A program made the translations under genes and the position numbers. The notes beneath the pieces were generated by a model, which was not told the DNA's origin, did not search any database, and was given only the letters and a program-made list of their open reading frames with translations. Positions 1 to 9,296 of a DNA stretch of 50,282 bases are shown in pieces (positions within the stretch are counted from its first letter, which is position 1; every line of letters begins with the position of its first letter). This DNA comes from Thermus altitudinis (GTDB lineage: Bacteria; Deinococcota; Deinococci; Deinococcales; Thermaceae): contig NZ_JAKTNQ010000017.1 in assembly GCF_022760835.1 (NCBI RefSeq), positions 1 through 50,282 of the forward strand, in the 5' to 3' direction.

Positions 1-259
1 AGGCTTTGTCCACACGGTCTATGACGTTCTGTAGGACCTGGGAATGGATGCCCCTGTACTCAGGGTGTTCGGAGCGTATCTCCGGCAAGGAGCGCTTCTG
101 CTCGTAGAAGCTCACTGTCTTGCCTGCCTTACGGTAAGCCTCTCTACGCTCCTGAAGGGCTGCGTTGTAGAGCTGTCGGCAGAGATAGAGAGTACGCTCC
201 AGGTCTTTTCTCTGGGGCTTGGTAGGGTACAGGCGGTACTTGAAGGCTTTTCTGATCAT
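1..259 (-). CDS. tnpB: TnpB-family RNA-guided nuclease/transposon protein, N-terminal part (runs off the left edge)
   Basis: Only the first 86 codons are inside the window. The reading starts with an ATG at 257-259 and begins MIRKAFKYRLYPTKPQRK, followed by a stretch with LCRQLYNAALQERR. This is the typical start of IS200/IS605 (IS1341-type) OrfB/TnpB proteins: a 'K.RLYPT..Q' strand followed by an 'LYN.AL..R' helix. TnpB proteins are RuvC-type nucleases guided by an RNA transcribed from the element's end. The catalytic DED residues and zinc finger would lie outside the window, so I cannot tell whether the gene is intact or whether a tnpA partner exists. Codon use is less GC-biased than in the neighbouring chromosomal genes, as expected for a mobile element. 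Confidence 0.85.
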   Translation of the reverse strand, partial: MIRKAFKYRLYPTKPQRKDLERTLYLCRQLYNAALQERREAYRKAGKTVSFYEQKRSLPEIRSEHPEYRGIHSQVLQNVIDRVDKA

Positions 260-319
260 CGTGGCTTCAGCACATTATCGCACATCTGTTGTCCACTATA
301 CTCTGTCCCTGCAGGGCAT

Positions 320-377
320 GTGGGGGAGTCCATGTATCCCAAGGACTAGAAGGTCCGGGGGGTTATAGCTCCCCCAC
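320..377. repeat. 9-bp inverted repeat spanning the presumed tnpB element end
   Basis: GTGGGGGAG at 320-328 is exactly complementary to CTCCCCCAC at 369-377, with a short GGAC/GTCC hairpin in between (343-356). This lies just upstream of tnpB, where the element's left end should be, and reaches into the last codons and stop of the flavoprotein gene. IS200/IS605 ends carry subterminal hairpins rather than terminal inverted repeats, so this may be the end structure. The exact element boundary cannot be fixed here. Confidence 0.4.
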
Positions 378-1301
378 ACTCCCTCTTTTCTCTAAGGCCG
401 CAAGCAACCTCTCCCCAAGCCAGGGGGCATAGAGGAACCCGGTGGAGCCGAGCCCCGTGAGGGCAAAACCCCCGGCCACCGGAAAGAGGTAGGGAAGCCC
501 CACCGTGCTGCCAAGCGGGCTGGGGTTTGCCAGCCGGAAGCGCACCCCCCGCCAGGCCGAGGCCACCTTTGGCCGGTAGCCCAAAAGGGCCTCCGCCCCC
601 CTGAGGAGCCACTCCGCCTCCCCTTCCGTGGGGGGTGGGGCCTCCGGGGTCCTCTGGTGGGGCAGGTAGCTTCCTCCAAGCACGCTTCCCGCCAGGTAGA
701 CCCGGTAGCTGATGGCCCGGGGAAAGTAGTCCAGGAGGGTGAGGACCAGTCCCGGGATATGCCGCCCCTCGAGGCCCAAAAGGTGCGCCCCCTGCCCCCC
801 ACCGGCATAGACCAGCACCTCCCCGTGGACCCTTTCCCCGCCCTCCAAAACCAGGTACGGGGGCTCCCAGGCCAAAACCCGGGCCTTAAGAAGCGAAAGC
901 CCTTCCGCAAGCCTCTCCAGAAGGGGCCTGGGCTCTAGCCAGAAGGCCTCTTCCAACAGGACTCCCCCCTCCTCCCAGGTGTGCCTAAGCCCCCCAAGCC
1001 GCAAGGCCACCCTCTCCCTCTCCCCTTCCGGCACCGGGCGGTAAACGCCAAGGTGCAAGGGCACGAAGCGGCTATAGAAGCGGAGGGCCGCCTCGAGGGC
1101 CTCCTCGCCCCGTGGGGCCAGGGTGAAGCGCCTGCCCCTTAAAGGATTCACCAGGGCCACGGGCACCCGGCTGGCCTCCCCCAGGCCCTGGGCCACCACC
1201 AAGACCCGGTGGCCTTTCTCCTGCAAAAGCCGGGCGGCGGTGAGTCCCACCACCCCCGCCCCCAGGACCACCACCTCGGCTTTCGCCCGGCCACCCGCCA
1301 T
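363..1301 (-). CDS. FAD-dependent oxidoreductase of the DAO family (glycine oxidase / MnmC C-domain-like)
   Basis: 312 residues. The N-terminus carries a Rossmann FAD-binding motif, VVVLGAGVVGLTAARLL (about residues 10-26), then 'VALVNPLRGRRF' (about 48-59), which resembles the start of the MnmC/ThiO substrate region. The C-terminus has the closing FAD segment 'GGFALTGLGSTGFLYAP', typical of DAO-family enzymes. Such enzymes oxidise secondary or primary amines of amino-acid-like substrates; the exact substrate cannot be read from the sequence. The ATG directly follows the stop codon of the upstream small membrane protein (TAG then ATG), so the two are translationally linked and co-transcribed with miaB. 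The last codons (VGEL, then TAA) fall inside the inverted repeat next to tnpB, so the extreme C-terminus may have been altered by the insertion. Confidence 0.75.
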   Translation of the reverse strand: MAGGRAKAEVVVLGAGVVGLTAARLLQEKGHRVLVVAQGLGEASRVPVALVNPLRGRRFTLAPRGEEALEAALRFYSRFVPLHLGVYRPVPEGERERVALRLGGLRHTWEEGGVLLEEAFWLEPRPLLERLAEGLSLLKARVLAWEPPYLVLEGGERVHGEVLVYAGGGQGAHLLGLEGRHIPGLVLTLLDYFPRAISYRVYLAGSVLGGSYLPHQRTPEAPPPTEGEAEWLLRGAEALLGYRPKVASAWRGVRFRLANPSPLGSTVGLPYLFPVAGGFALTGLGSTGFLYAPWLGERLLAALEKRGSVGEL

Positions 1302-1637
1302 CTAGAACCGGTACCCTTCCCCCTCCTTCCGGCAAAGCCCCCGGCCCACAAGCCCCTCTAAAAGGCGCTCCGCCTCGGAGGGGGAGAGGAAGGCTTTAAG
1401 GTCCTCCGGGCGCAGGAAGCCGCCCTTCCGCCAAGCCTCCTTCATGGCCAAGCGCTCCAAGGCCGCCTGGGAAGGCCCCCTTTGCAAAAGCCTCCCTTGC
1501 CAGCGCAATAGACCCAGATACAGGGGAAAGGAAAACCCTAGGGCCAGAAGAAAGCCCCCCGGGCTGAAGCGGAAACTGGCCCAGAGGAGGAGAAACAGGG
1601 CCAAGGCCCCGCTCACAGGCAAAAGGTGCCGTCCCAT
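1302..1637 (-). CDS. Small membrane protein with a C-terminal helical domain, unknown function
   Basis: 111 residues. Two hydrophobic segments (about residues 8-24 and 27-45) form a membrane hairpin. They are followed by a soluble, charged C-terminal part with 'LAMKEAWRKGGFLRPEDLKAFLSPSEAERLLEGLVGRG' features that look like a small winged-helix fold. A clear Shine-Dalgarno (GAGGAGG) sits 4 nt before the ATG. It lies 9 nt downstream of miaB and abuts the flavoprotein gene, so the three form one operon. I do not recognise a named family. Something similar often accompanies miaB in related genomes, but that is not evidence for a role in tRNA modification. Confidence 0.7.
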   Translation of the reverse strand: MGRHLLPVSGALALFLLLWASFRFSPGGFLLALGFSFPLYLGLLRWQGRLLQRGPSQAALERLAMKEAWRKGGFLRPEDLKAFLSPSEAERLLEGLVGRGLCRKEGEGYRF

Positions 1638-1646
1638 AGCGCCTCC

Positions 1647-2969
1647 TCAGGCCACGGGCAAAGGGATGGGGGCGGGTTCCCGGGCCCCCACCACCTCCCC
1701 AAAGAGCAGGTGGGGGGTGGCCTGTTTGATCTCCACCTGGTAAAGCCCAGGGGTGGGGGCCTGGTGGGCAGGAACCAGCACCGGGTGGTTTCCCCGGTCG
1801 TGACCCTGTACGTACCCCTCCTCCTTAGCCTCCCCCCGCACCAACACCTCCACGGTCTTCCCCACCCACTCCCGGTTCCGGCGGTAGCTCCACTCCTTTT
1901 GCTTCTCAATGAGGCGCATGAGCCTCTCCACCTTCACCTCCCGGGGCAGGTCCTGGAAGTGCTTGTAGGCAGGGGTTCCGGGCCTTGGGGAGTAGATGAA
2001 CATGTAAGCCTGGTCGTACCCCACCTCGTCGTAGAGGGAAAGGGTTTCCTGGAAGTCCTCCTCCGTCTCCCCAGGAAAGCCCACGATAATATCCGTGGAA
2101 AGCACCACATCCGGCAAGGCTTCGCGGATCTTGCGGATGCGCTCCAGGTAATGCGCCCGGCGGTACTCCCGGGCCATGCGCCTCAGCACCCGGTCGGAAC
2201 CCGACTGCACCGGCAGGTGAATGTAGCGGGTAATGGCCGGGGTTTCGGCGATGGCCTCTATGATGTCGTCGGTGAAGTTTACCGGGTGGCTGGTGAGGAA
2301 GCGCACCCGGGGGATGCCCATCCGGCCCACCATGCGGAGGAGCTGGGCAAAAGAGGGGAAGCCCGGCTGGTCCTTGCCGTAGGAGTTCACGTTCTGCCCC
2401 AAAAGGGTGATCTCCAGCACCCCGGCTTCCCTCAGGGCCTCTATCTCCCTCAGGATCAGGTCGGGATGGCGGGAAACCTCAGGACCCCGGGTGGTGGGCA
2501 CGATGCAGTAGGTGCAGTGGTGGTTGCATCCCCGGATGATGGTCACGTGGGCGGAAAGGGCCCCTTTGGGGGGCGGGGGGATGTAGTCCAGGAGGTCTTC
2601 CTTGAAGGTGAGGTCCCAGAAGCGGCCGTTCTCCCTCAAGGCCTCCGCCAAGGAGGTAAGGGCCCCGGGGCCCAGGAGGATATCCACCCCGAACTTCCGG
2701 GCCATCTGCTGGCCCTCGTCCAGCTGGGCCAAGCAGCCCATAAGCCCGACGAGAAGGCCCCTTCTCTCCTTTTCCTTACGGAGCTGGCCCAGGAGGGAGC
2801 GCACCTTCTCCACGGGCTTGCCACGGACGGCGCAGGTGTTCACCAAGACGAAGTCCGCCTCCTCCAGGCTGTCCACCAGCTCCCACCCCAGGCTCACCAG
2901 CTCGCTGGCCACCAGGTGGGAGTCGTACTCGTTCATCTGGCATCCAAAGGTAATGATGTGGGCACGCAT
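1647..2969 (-). CDS. miaB: tRNA-2-methylthio-N6-dimethylallyladenosine synthase
   Basis: 440 residues, full length for MiaB. The order is methylthiotransferase N-domain, radical SAM domain, TRAM domain. The N-domain cluster cysteines are visible in FGCQMN (C10), NTCAVR (C46) and MGCLAQ (C80). The radical-SAM triad is in [10 protein letters not shown] (CxxxCxxC, about residues 147-154). '[12 protein letters not shown]', '[11 protein letters not shown]' and 'YSPRPGTPA' are all MiaB/MTTase signatures, and '[16 protein letters not shown]' begins the TRAM domain. The enzyme uses two 4Fe-4S clusters to add a methylthio group to C2 of i6A37 in tRNAs reading U-starting codons. A GGGAGG ribosome site lies 3 nt before the ATG. 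A tRNA gene lies just upstream in the same direction, separated by a hairpin. miaB heads the operon with the two genes downstream of it. Confidence 0.95.
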   Translation of the reverse strand: MRAHIITFGCQMNEYDSHLVASELVSLGWELVDSLEEADFVLVNTCAVRGKPVEKVRSLLGQLRKEKERRGLLVGLMGCLAQLDEGQQMARKFGVDILLGPGALTSLAEALRENGRFWDLTFKEDLLDYIPPPPKGALSAHVTIIRGCNHHCTYCIVPTTRGPEVSRHPDLILREIEALREAGVLEITLLGQNVNSYGKDQPGFPSFAQLLRMVGRMGIPRVRFLTSHPVNFTDDIIEAIAETPAITRYIHLPVQSGSDRVLRRMAREYRRAHYLERIRKIREALPDVVLSTDIIVGFPGETEEDFQETLSLYDEVGYDQAYMFIYSPRPGTPAYKHFQDLPREVKVERLMRLIEKQKEWSYRRNREWVGKTVEVLVRGEAKEEGYVQGHDRGNHPVLVPAHQAPTPGLYQVEIKQATPHLLFGEVVGAREPAPIPLPVA

Positions 2970-3066
2970 AGGCCTCCCAGGGCGACCGGGGGGATCCCGG
3001 ACCCGTTTCCTCAGTGTAACAACCTCCTGGTCCCTTAGGCTATTGCCGGGTCAGGATACAGTGAAA

Positions 3067-3100
3067 CCGGGCTCCCAAAACTAGACCCTAGGGAGCCCGG
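3067..3100 (-). terminator. Hairpin downstream of tRNA-Met
   Basis: A perfect 10-bp stem, CCGGGCTCCC (3067-3076) with GGGAGCCCGG (3091-3100), with a 14-nt loop. It sits 7 nt after the tRNA's CCA on the minus strand and is followed by GTTTCACTG. The T-run is weak, so this may be a processing or partial termination signal rather than a strong terminator. Confidence 0.6.
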
Positions 3101-3107
3101 CACCTGC

Positions 3108-3184
3108 TGGTGGCGGCGGTGGGACTCGAACCCACGACACCACGATTATGAGTCGTGTGCTCTGACCACCTGAGCTACGCCGCC
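3108..3184 (-). tRNA. tRNA-Met (anticodon CAU), elongator type
   Basis: A 77-nt cloverleaf with CCA encoded in the DNA. The acceptor stem GGCGGCG pairs fully with CGCCGCC. The anticodon stem is CACGA/TCGTG around loop CTCATAA (anticodon CAT). The T-arm is GTGGG-TTCGAGT-CCCAC. The G1-C72 pair rules out an initiator tRNA, which has a mismatch at 1-72. A CAU anticodon can also belong to tRNA-Ile2 after lysidine modification, and I cannot exclude that from the sequence alone. Confidence 0.93.
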
Positions 3185-3231
3185 ACGGGCGCACCAGGCA
3201 ATCCCCATCTTAGGGGAGGGCCCTCAGGCGG

Positions 3232-3681
3232 TCAAGGCTCAAAGCCGATGTGGTCCATGAAGTCGGGGAGGATTTCCTCGGCAAAAAGGTCCAAGAAGGC
3301 CCTCACCGCCCCCAGGCTCACGCCACCCGTAAGGTCCAGGTCCGACTCCACCCACGCCGTCCCCTCCTCATCCAAAAAAGCCCGGCTAAAGCGGCGGTCC
3401 CGGTTCCAGGCGTTTAGGACCTCGAGGCCCAACCCCCCATCCAGGGTAAAGCCGGCGCTTAAGGTCAACACCCCACAGCGCTCCTCCTGGCAGTAGTCCA
3501 GGTAAAGCCAGACCTTCTCCAAGCCGGCCATTGGCAAACGGAACTCCCGGGCGTCCACCCTTTCGTAGCTGAGGCCCGCCTGCTTCAAGACCCCCTCCAC
3601 CTCCGCCGGGCTTAAGCCCTTGACCACAGCCTGCCCCAAGGCCAATCCCAAAAACACGAATGCTGCCAGCAATCCCCTCAT
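3232..3681 (-). CDS. Secreted YbjN-like protein, copy 1
   Basis: 149 residues. I start at the ATG at 3679-3681 because it has an AAAGGGG ribosome site and begins a clean signal peptide (MRGLLAAFVFLGLALGQ, cleavage after ALG/Q). The mature part resembles the YbjN domain, an alpha/beta fold similar to type III secretion chaperones: 'KGLSPAEVEGVLKQAGLSY', a strand with 'VWLYLDY', and 'NAWNRDRRFSRAFLDEEGTAWVESDLDL'. Two cysteines sit in YCQEERCG. It ends with MDHIGFEP, nearly the same as the end of its paralogue at 7990-8445 (MEHIGFSP). YbjN proteins have no firmly known biochemical activity. An export signal suggests this one works in the periplasm or envelope. Confidence 0.75.
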   Translation of the reverse strand: MRGLLAAFVFLGLALGQAVVKGLSPAEVEGVLKQAGLSYERVDAREFRLPMAGLEKVWLYLDYCQEERCGVLTLSAGFTLDGGLGLEVLNAWNRDRRFSRAFLDEEGTAWVESDLDLTGGVSLGAVRAFLDLFAEEILPDFMDHIGFEP

Positions 3682-3735
3682 AAAACCCCTTTCCCCCCAA
3701 CGGGCCAAAAGGCCACTTTGGAGGACCCCTTCAGC

Positions 3736-4848
3736 CTACACAATCCCCCGCTCCCGCAAAAGGGCTCCCTTCTCGAAGCGCTCCAGGCGAAAAGGGCTTA
3801 GGTCCAGGCTCCGGGCCTCTCCATGGACCACCTCTTCGGCCATGAGCCTCCCCACCATGGCCGCCTGTTGCACCCCGTGGCCGGAAAAGCCCGCCGCCAC
3901 CAAAAGCCCCTCCTCCACGAAACCCAGGATGGGGTTGGCGTCGGGGGTCATCTCGTAGTAGCCCCACCAGCTGGCCTTCCGGTCCAGGGTGAGCCCCTCC
4001 AGGAAGGGGAAGCGGGAAAGGCCCGCCTCGAGGGTCGGCCCCAACCACCCCCAGTCCATGCCCTCTTGGAATCCAGGGGGTTCGTCCGGATTGGAACGGC
4101 CAAAGAGCACCCTTGCCCCTTCGGAGCGCAGGTAGAAGCCCGTGGCCAGGTCTATGGTGAGGGGAAAGGCGTGGGAAAAGGGCGCTGGGCCCGTGGCAAA
4201 GACCATGCGGCGCACGGGCGCTATGGGGATCTCCAGGCCAAGCCTTTTCCCCACCTCCCCCGTCCAGGCCCCGGTGCACAGGAGGAGAAAGGGGGCCTCC
4301 ACCTCCCCCTTGGGGGTCCTGACCCGCCAGAGGCCCTTTTCCCTGTGGGCGGAGATCAGGGGCTCGGAAAAGCGCACCTCAGCCCCAAGCCGCCTGGCCT
4401 CCCTGAGGTAATAGGCCGTGACCCCGTGGGGGTCTATCACCCCATCCATGGGGCCATAGGTGGCGTAGGCCAAGCCCTCTTCCCGAAAGGGCACGTGGGC
4501 CTGGGCCTCCCTTAGGGAAAGCTTGGCCACCGGTACCCCCAAGGCCCTTTGGGTGGCCAAAGCCTCCTCCTGGGCCTCCCTAAGGCCTTCCGGCACCAGA
4601 AAAAGGTACCCTATGGGCCGGTAGCCGGCCTCAGGAATCCCTTGGTACTCCAGGATGGAATGGTAGGAAAGGAGCACGTTCAAGGGCTCGGAGAACTGCA
4701 CCCGCACCCCGGCAGCGCTTCTCCCGGTGGAGCCTTGGGCAAAGGTGGCCTCCTTTTCCAGGAGCCGCACCCGAAGCCCCGCCTGGGCCAGACGGTAGGC
4801 GCAGGCCGCCCCCACGATCCCCGCTCCCACCACCAGGGCATCGGGCAT
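3736..4848 (-). CDS. FAD-dependent oxidoreductase, DAO family (sarcosine oxidase beta / D-amino-acid dehydrogenase-like)
   Basis: 370 residues. N-terminal FAD motif DALVVGAGIVGAACAYRLAQAG with the acidic ribose-binding end 'RLLEKEATFAQGSTGRSAAGVR', the usual layout of sarcosine/dimethylglycine oxidase-like proteins. 'MDGVIDPHGVTAYYLREARRLGAEV' and the C-terminal 'MTPDANPILGFVEEGLLVAAGFSGHGVQQAAMVG' are also diagnostic for the family. It should oxidise an N-methyl or amino acid and pass electrons to oxygen or a carrier; the substrate cannot be assigned. The start is leaderless: TAGACT (4855-4860) lies exactly 6 nt before the ATG with no Shine-Dalgarno. It is divergent from icd, and no partner alpha subunit is nearby. 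Confidence 0.85.
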   Translation of the reverse strand: MPDALVVGAGIVGAACAYRLAQAGLRVRLLEKEATFAQGSTGRSAAGVRVQFSEPLNVLLSYHSILEYQGIPEAGYRPIGYLFLVPEGLREAQEEALATQRALGVPVAKLSLREAQAHVPFREEGLAYATYGPMDGVIDPHGVTAYYLREARRLGAEVRFSEPLISAHREKGLWRVRTPKGEVEAPFLLLCTGAWTGEVGKRLGLEIPIAPVRRMVFATGPAPFSHAFPLTIDLATGFYLRSEGARVLFGRSNPDEPPGFQEGMDWGWLGPTLEAGLSRFPFLEGLTLDRKASWWGYYEMTPDANPILGFVEEGLLVAAGFSGHGVQQAAMVGRLMAEEVVHGEARSLDLSPFRLERFEKGALLRERGIV

Positions 4849-4854
4849 GCCCCC

Positions 4855-4860
4855 AGTCTA
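4855..4860 (-). promoter_or_regulatory. -10 box of a leaderless promoter (TAGACT, 6 nt spacer)
   Basis: On the minus strand TAGACT is followed by GGGGGC and then the ATG of the DAO-family gene. Transcription should begin at or next to the A of the start codon. The same TAGACT-6 nt-start layout recurs at 31536 (RNR) and 50179 (CrtC-like lipoprotein). Confidence 0.65.
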
Positions 4861-4909
4861 GGACACCCTTCCCCCTCAAAGGGGGTATGCTATGCCCCGG
4901 AGGTTGGCC

Positions 4910-6186
<1,277 letters not shown>

Positions 6187-6190
<4 letters not shown>

Positions 6191-7974
6191 AGGAGGGCGA
6201 AGCGGGCCTCGAGGCGGGGAAGATCCGCCTCCAGGAAGCGGAGGGTGACCTCGGCGTCCAGGGGTAAGGGCCCAGGAAGGGCCACCTGGGCGCTAAGGCC
6301 AAGCTCCGGCAGGAGAAAGACCCCCTGCCCTCCCCTCTTCTCCACCAAGACCCCCCTCCCCTCGTACCCCTTTTCCCTCAGGTACACCAGGGTCCAGTGG
6401 AGCTTGCTCTTCCTCTCCCCCTCCCGCACCAGGTCGGCCATGGCCTCCGCCGCCCCCACCCTCTGGAGGACCTCCTCCTGGGAAAGGGGCTTGTCCCCCT
6501 TTAGCCAGGCCCTAAGCTGCTGGTGGGCCACCAGGTCCAAGTAGCGCCTCAGGGGGCTGGTCACCTGGGCGTAAAGGGGAAGGCCAAGGCCCTTATGGGG
6601 GGCCGGAACCGCCTTGAGCTGGGCCCGTTTCAGGGCCTTCCGCTGTTCCCACATGGCGCTTTGACCCTCCCCTTCCACCCGCTTAGAGGGGGCCTCCTGG
6701 GTGGCGTAGGGGAAGGGCAGGCCTTCCCTATAGGCCAGGTGGGCAGCGGCATAGCCCGCCAGGTGCATGGCCTCCTGCACCCAGATGCGGCTTTCGTAGG
6801 CCTCTAGGGGGCGGATGCGGATCTCGTCCCCTTCCAGGCGCACCTTGACCTCGGGAAGGTGGAGCTCGAAGCCCCCCTGGGCCAGGCGCCTTCGCCGGAA
6901 GGCCAGGGCCAGCTCCTTCAAGGGCTCCAGCTCCGCCACCCCCAGGGCCTCCTGGTAGCTCAGCCTTTTCACCCGCACCCAGCTCAGGAAGACCTCTTCG
7001 TCCAGAACCTCCCCTTCCCGGGAAACCGTGAGGGCAAAGGTGAGGGCCGGGGAAACCTCCTGTAGCCCCAGGCCCAGGGCCTCCGTGACCCCAGGAGGGA
7101 GCATGGGCACCGTGCCCTCGGGCAGGTACAGGTTGGCCCCCCGGCGCAAGGCCTCCAGGTCCAAAGGGCTGAAAGGCGCCACCAAGGCCGCCACATCGGC
7201 CACGTGCACCCATAGCCGGAAGCCCTCCGCCACCCTTTCCGCATAGACGGCATCGTCTGGGTCCTGGCTTTCCTCGTCGTCAATGGCGTAGGCGGGGAGA
7301 TGGGTGAGGTCCACCCGCTTTTCCTGGGGCAGAGGGGGCACAGGGAGGTCCGGGGGGGAAAGGCTCAGGCCCAAACGCCTAGGGTGCGGGTTCTCCCGCC
7401 GCCACACCCCTAGGCGCAGGAGCAGGGCGTGGGCCGCCTCGGGGGTTTCGGGCTGGCCCAAGGCCCTAAGCACCCGGCTTTCCTTCCTCTCCCCCAAGGC
7501 CATGGCCTCCACCTCCTGGACCAGGGGGCGGTCCTCCAAGGCCAGGACCCCCTGGCGCAGCCGCTCAAGCCCCTCGGCCAAGCGGCGCTCCCTTTCCTCC
7601 CGCTCCCGTTTGGCCTGGAGAAGGGCCTCAAGCTCCCCGGGGGTCCGGGCCCTTACCCTTTCCCCTTCCAGGTAAAACCGTTCCCCTTTCTGGGCCAAGA
7701 CATAGGCCCCATAGGCCGTCTCCGGGGTATAGGCCCCGAAGACCAGCTCGGCCAACTCCCTCAGGTCCACCGCCTGCCCCTGCAAAAGCTCCCAGGCGGC
7801 TTCCTCCTCGCCTTCGGGCACGTTCAGCTCCAAGGAGGCCGGCCCCGGGTGGAGCCAAAGGACATCCTTGGGGCGCACCCGGGCCCGTTCTCCCCCGGGC
7901 AGGGTGAGCTCCAGCTTGTCCCCCTTTTCCTCGGCCAGGGCGGGCCTGCCCTTATAGACCACCAACGCCGCCAC
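6187..7974 (-). CDS. RNB-domain exoribonuclease (RNase II/R family)
   Basis: 595 residues. The catalytic RNB domain starts at about residue 230 with [14 protein letters not shown], which carries the clustered metal-binding aspartates, then '[12 protein letters not shown]', '[14 protein letters not shown]' and the C-terminal RNB motif [21 protein letters not shown] short OB-like S1-type end follows (about residues 540-595). The long N-terminal part (1-220) is helical and charged rather than a pair of canonical cold-shock domains, as in Deinococcus-type RNase II. It degrades RNA 3' to 5'. The start is a GTG with TATCCT 7 nt upstream and no Shine-Dalgarno, so it is probably leaderless. It lies 15 nt behind the second YbjN gene but has its own promoter. 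Confidence 0.88.
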
Positions 7975-7981
7975 AGTCCTA

Positions 7982-7987
7982 AGGATA
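7982..7987 (-). promoter_or_regulatory. -10 box for the RNB exoribonuclease (TATCCT, 7 nt before GTG)
   Basis: On the minus strand TATCCT is followed by TAGGACT and the GTG start. It lies in the 15-nt gap after the YbjN-2 stop. It fits the leaderless pattern seen many times in this window. Confidence 0.5.
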
Positions 7988-7989
7988 AC

Positions 7990-8445
7990 CTAGGGGGAAA
8001 ATCCGATATGTTCCATGAACGTGGGTATGGTGGTTTCGGTGAAGAGGCGGAAAAACTCCTTTACCGTTTCCCGGCTCACCCCCTCCGTCAGGTCCAGCTC
8101 CCACTCCACCCAAAGGTCCCCATCCTCGTCCAGATAGGCTCGGCTAAAGCGGCGCTCGCGATTCCAGCGGTTGATTTGCTCGAGGCTCACACCATCCTTT
8201 CTAAACCCGGCGTAAAGGGCTACCAAGCCGCACCGCCCCTCCTCACACCAATCCAACTCCACCCACACCTTGAGGGCCTTCTCCAACTTCAAAAGGAAAA
8301 GCCCCTCCCCCCTCTTTTCGTAGCCCAACCCCATCTCCCGCAAAAGCCCCTCCAACTCCCCAGGCGTAAGGCCCTTGACCAGGCCTTGGGCAAAGGCCAA
8401 ACCCAAGCCCGCCAGCATCCCCACCAACAAGGCCCGGAAACCCAT
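7990..8445 (-). CDS. Secreted YbjN-like protein, copy 2
   Basis: 151 residues from the ATG at 8443-8445, which has GGAGGG about 7 nt upstream. A signal peptide (MGFRALLVGMLAGLGLAFAQ) is followed by a YbjN-like domain clearly homologous to copy 1: 'KGLTPGELEGLLREMGLGY', 'VELDWCEEGRCG', 'NRWNRERRFSRAYLDEDGDLWVEWELDLTEGVS' and the end MEHIGFSP. The paired cysteines (WCEEGRCG) are kept. The ATG overlaps the TAA of the upstream membrane-protein gene (TAATG), so it is translationally coupled as the last gene of the secreted-protein cluster that begins at 12435. Function unknown. Confidence 0.75.
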   Translation of the reverse strand: MGFRALLVGMLAGLGLAFAQGLVKGLTPGELEGLLREMGLGYEKRGEGLFLLKLEKALKVWVELDWCEEGRCGLVALYAGFRKDGVSLEQINRWNRERRFSRAYLDEDGDLWVEWELDLTEGVSRETVKEFFRLFTETTIPTFMEHIGFSP

Positions 8446-9296
8446 TAAATCCCTCCTTCCACCCCTTCGGGTGGGCGCAAGGGCGTGTAGGCCACGGCCC
8501 ATCCCGGCCGGCCCCTCCCCACGTTGAAGGTCGTTAGGAAGAAGTAGGTCCAAAGGTAGAGGCCCGCAAAGGAAACGACCAGCCACAGGCCAAACCCCAC
8601 CCCTTCCTCGGGAATCCAACCCGAGACAAGGACACCCAACAAGCAAAGCCCAACCCCCGCCCACATCCAGCCGCACACCTGGCGGTAGCGCCTCCTGGCC
8701 TCCCGCCAAGGCCCCTCCGCCTCGGCCGGCGGATAGATAAGGCCATTCAGCCAGGCCAATCCTCGGGCGGTGTAGAGGTATCTCCGAAGCCCTGGGTGCT
8801 CCCGCCAATCAAGCCCCAGGTGGGCCAGCACCTGGTCCCAGCCAGGTAGGTCCAGCCAAAGGGGCACCCGCTCTTCCCCAAAAACCAGGTAGAAGAGCGG
8901 CTTGTTGCTAAAGCGCCATGCCAGCCGCAAACGGTAACGGTACGACAGTAAGCCCCCAAGCCGCTCCTCCATCCAAGTCCAACGGCCCATGGGCCCCTCA
9001 ACCCCAGCAAACCGTTCCCGGAGGTAAAGCTTCTCCCCCACGCGGATCCCCTCGGGCTCCAAAACCACCCGCAGGGAGGACCGCAAGAGGGGACCCAAAG
9101 CGGTGGCATAGAGGTATAGAGCCGCCGGAAGAGCCAGGAGAAGGGAAACGAGGAGCCAGTGCTGGGCGAACCAGAAGGCAAACCCTAAAAGGACGAGAAA
9201 GGCCCAGAGCCTCCCCCACGCCGCCCACACCTGCCAAGGGGCGTAGCGGAGGGTTTTCCTGGCCTTCTCATTCCCCACCGTAATCCCCCCACTCAT
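8445..9296 (-). CDS. Multi-pass membrane protein, unknown function
   Basis: About 283 residues from the ATG at 9296. An in-frame GTG at 9278 has a GGGGGGA ribosome site 6 nt upstream and may be the real start, giving 277 residues. Two hydrophobic segments near the N-terminus (LWAFLVLLGFAFWFAQHWLLVSLLLALPAALYLYATAL) are followed by a cytosolic PH-like region with 'RVVLEPEGIRVGEKLYLRERFAGVEG'. Two more segments lie near the C-terminus (WAGVGLCLLGVLVSGWI and FGLWLVVSFAGLYLWTYFFLTTF). The 'LEPEGI.V' start of the middle domain resembles bacterial PH-domain (YdbT-like) membrane proteins, but I would not name a family on that alone. It overlaps both neighbours and so belongs to the envelope cluster operon. 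Confidence 0.65.
   Translation of the reverse strand: MSGGITVGNEKARKTLRYAPWQVWAAWGRLWAFLVLLGFAFWFAQHWLLVSLLLALPAALYLYATALGPLLRSSLRVVLEPEGIRVGEKLYLRERFAGVEGPMGRWTWMEERLGGLLSYRYRLRLAWRFSNKPLFYLVFGEERVPLWLDLPGWDQVLAHLGLDWREHPGLRRYLYTARGLAWLNGLIYPPAEAEGPWREARRRYRQVCGWMWAGVGLCLLGVLVSGWIPEEGVGFGLWLVVSFAGLYLWTYFFLTTFNVGRGRPGWAVAYTPLRPPEGVEGGI

Noticed and set aside
1626-3038. 470-codon plus-strand open frame opposite miaB
   Set aside because: It is the antisense of a clear MiaB. The product is His/Val/Gly-rich with no family motifs, a common artefact in GC-rich genomes.
7429-8448. 339-codon plus-strand frame across RNB and YbjN-2
   Set aside because: It spans two genes and their gap on the other strand; Pro/Gln/Leu-rich antisense product.
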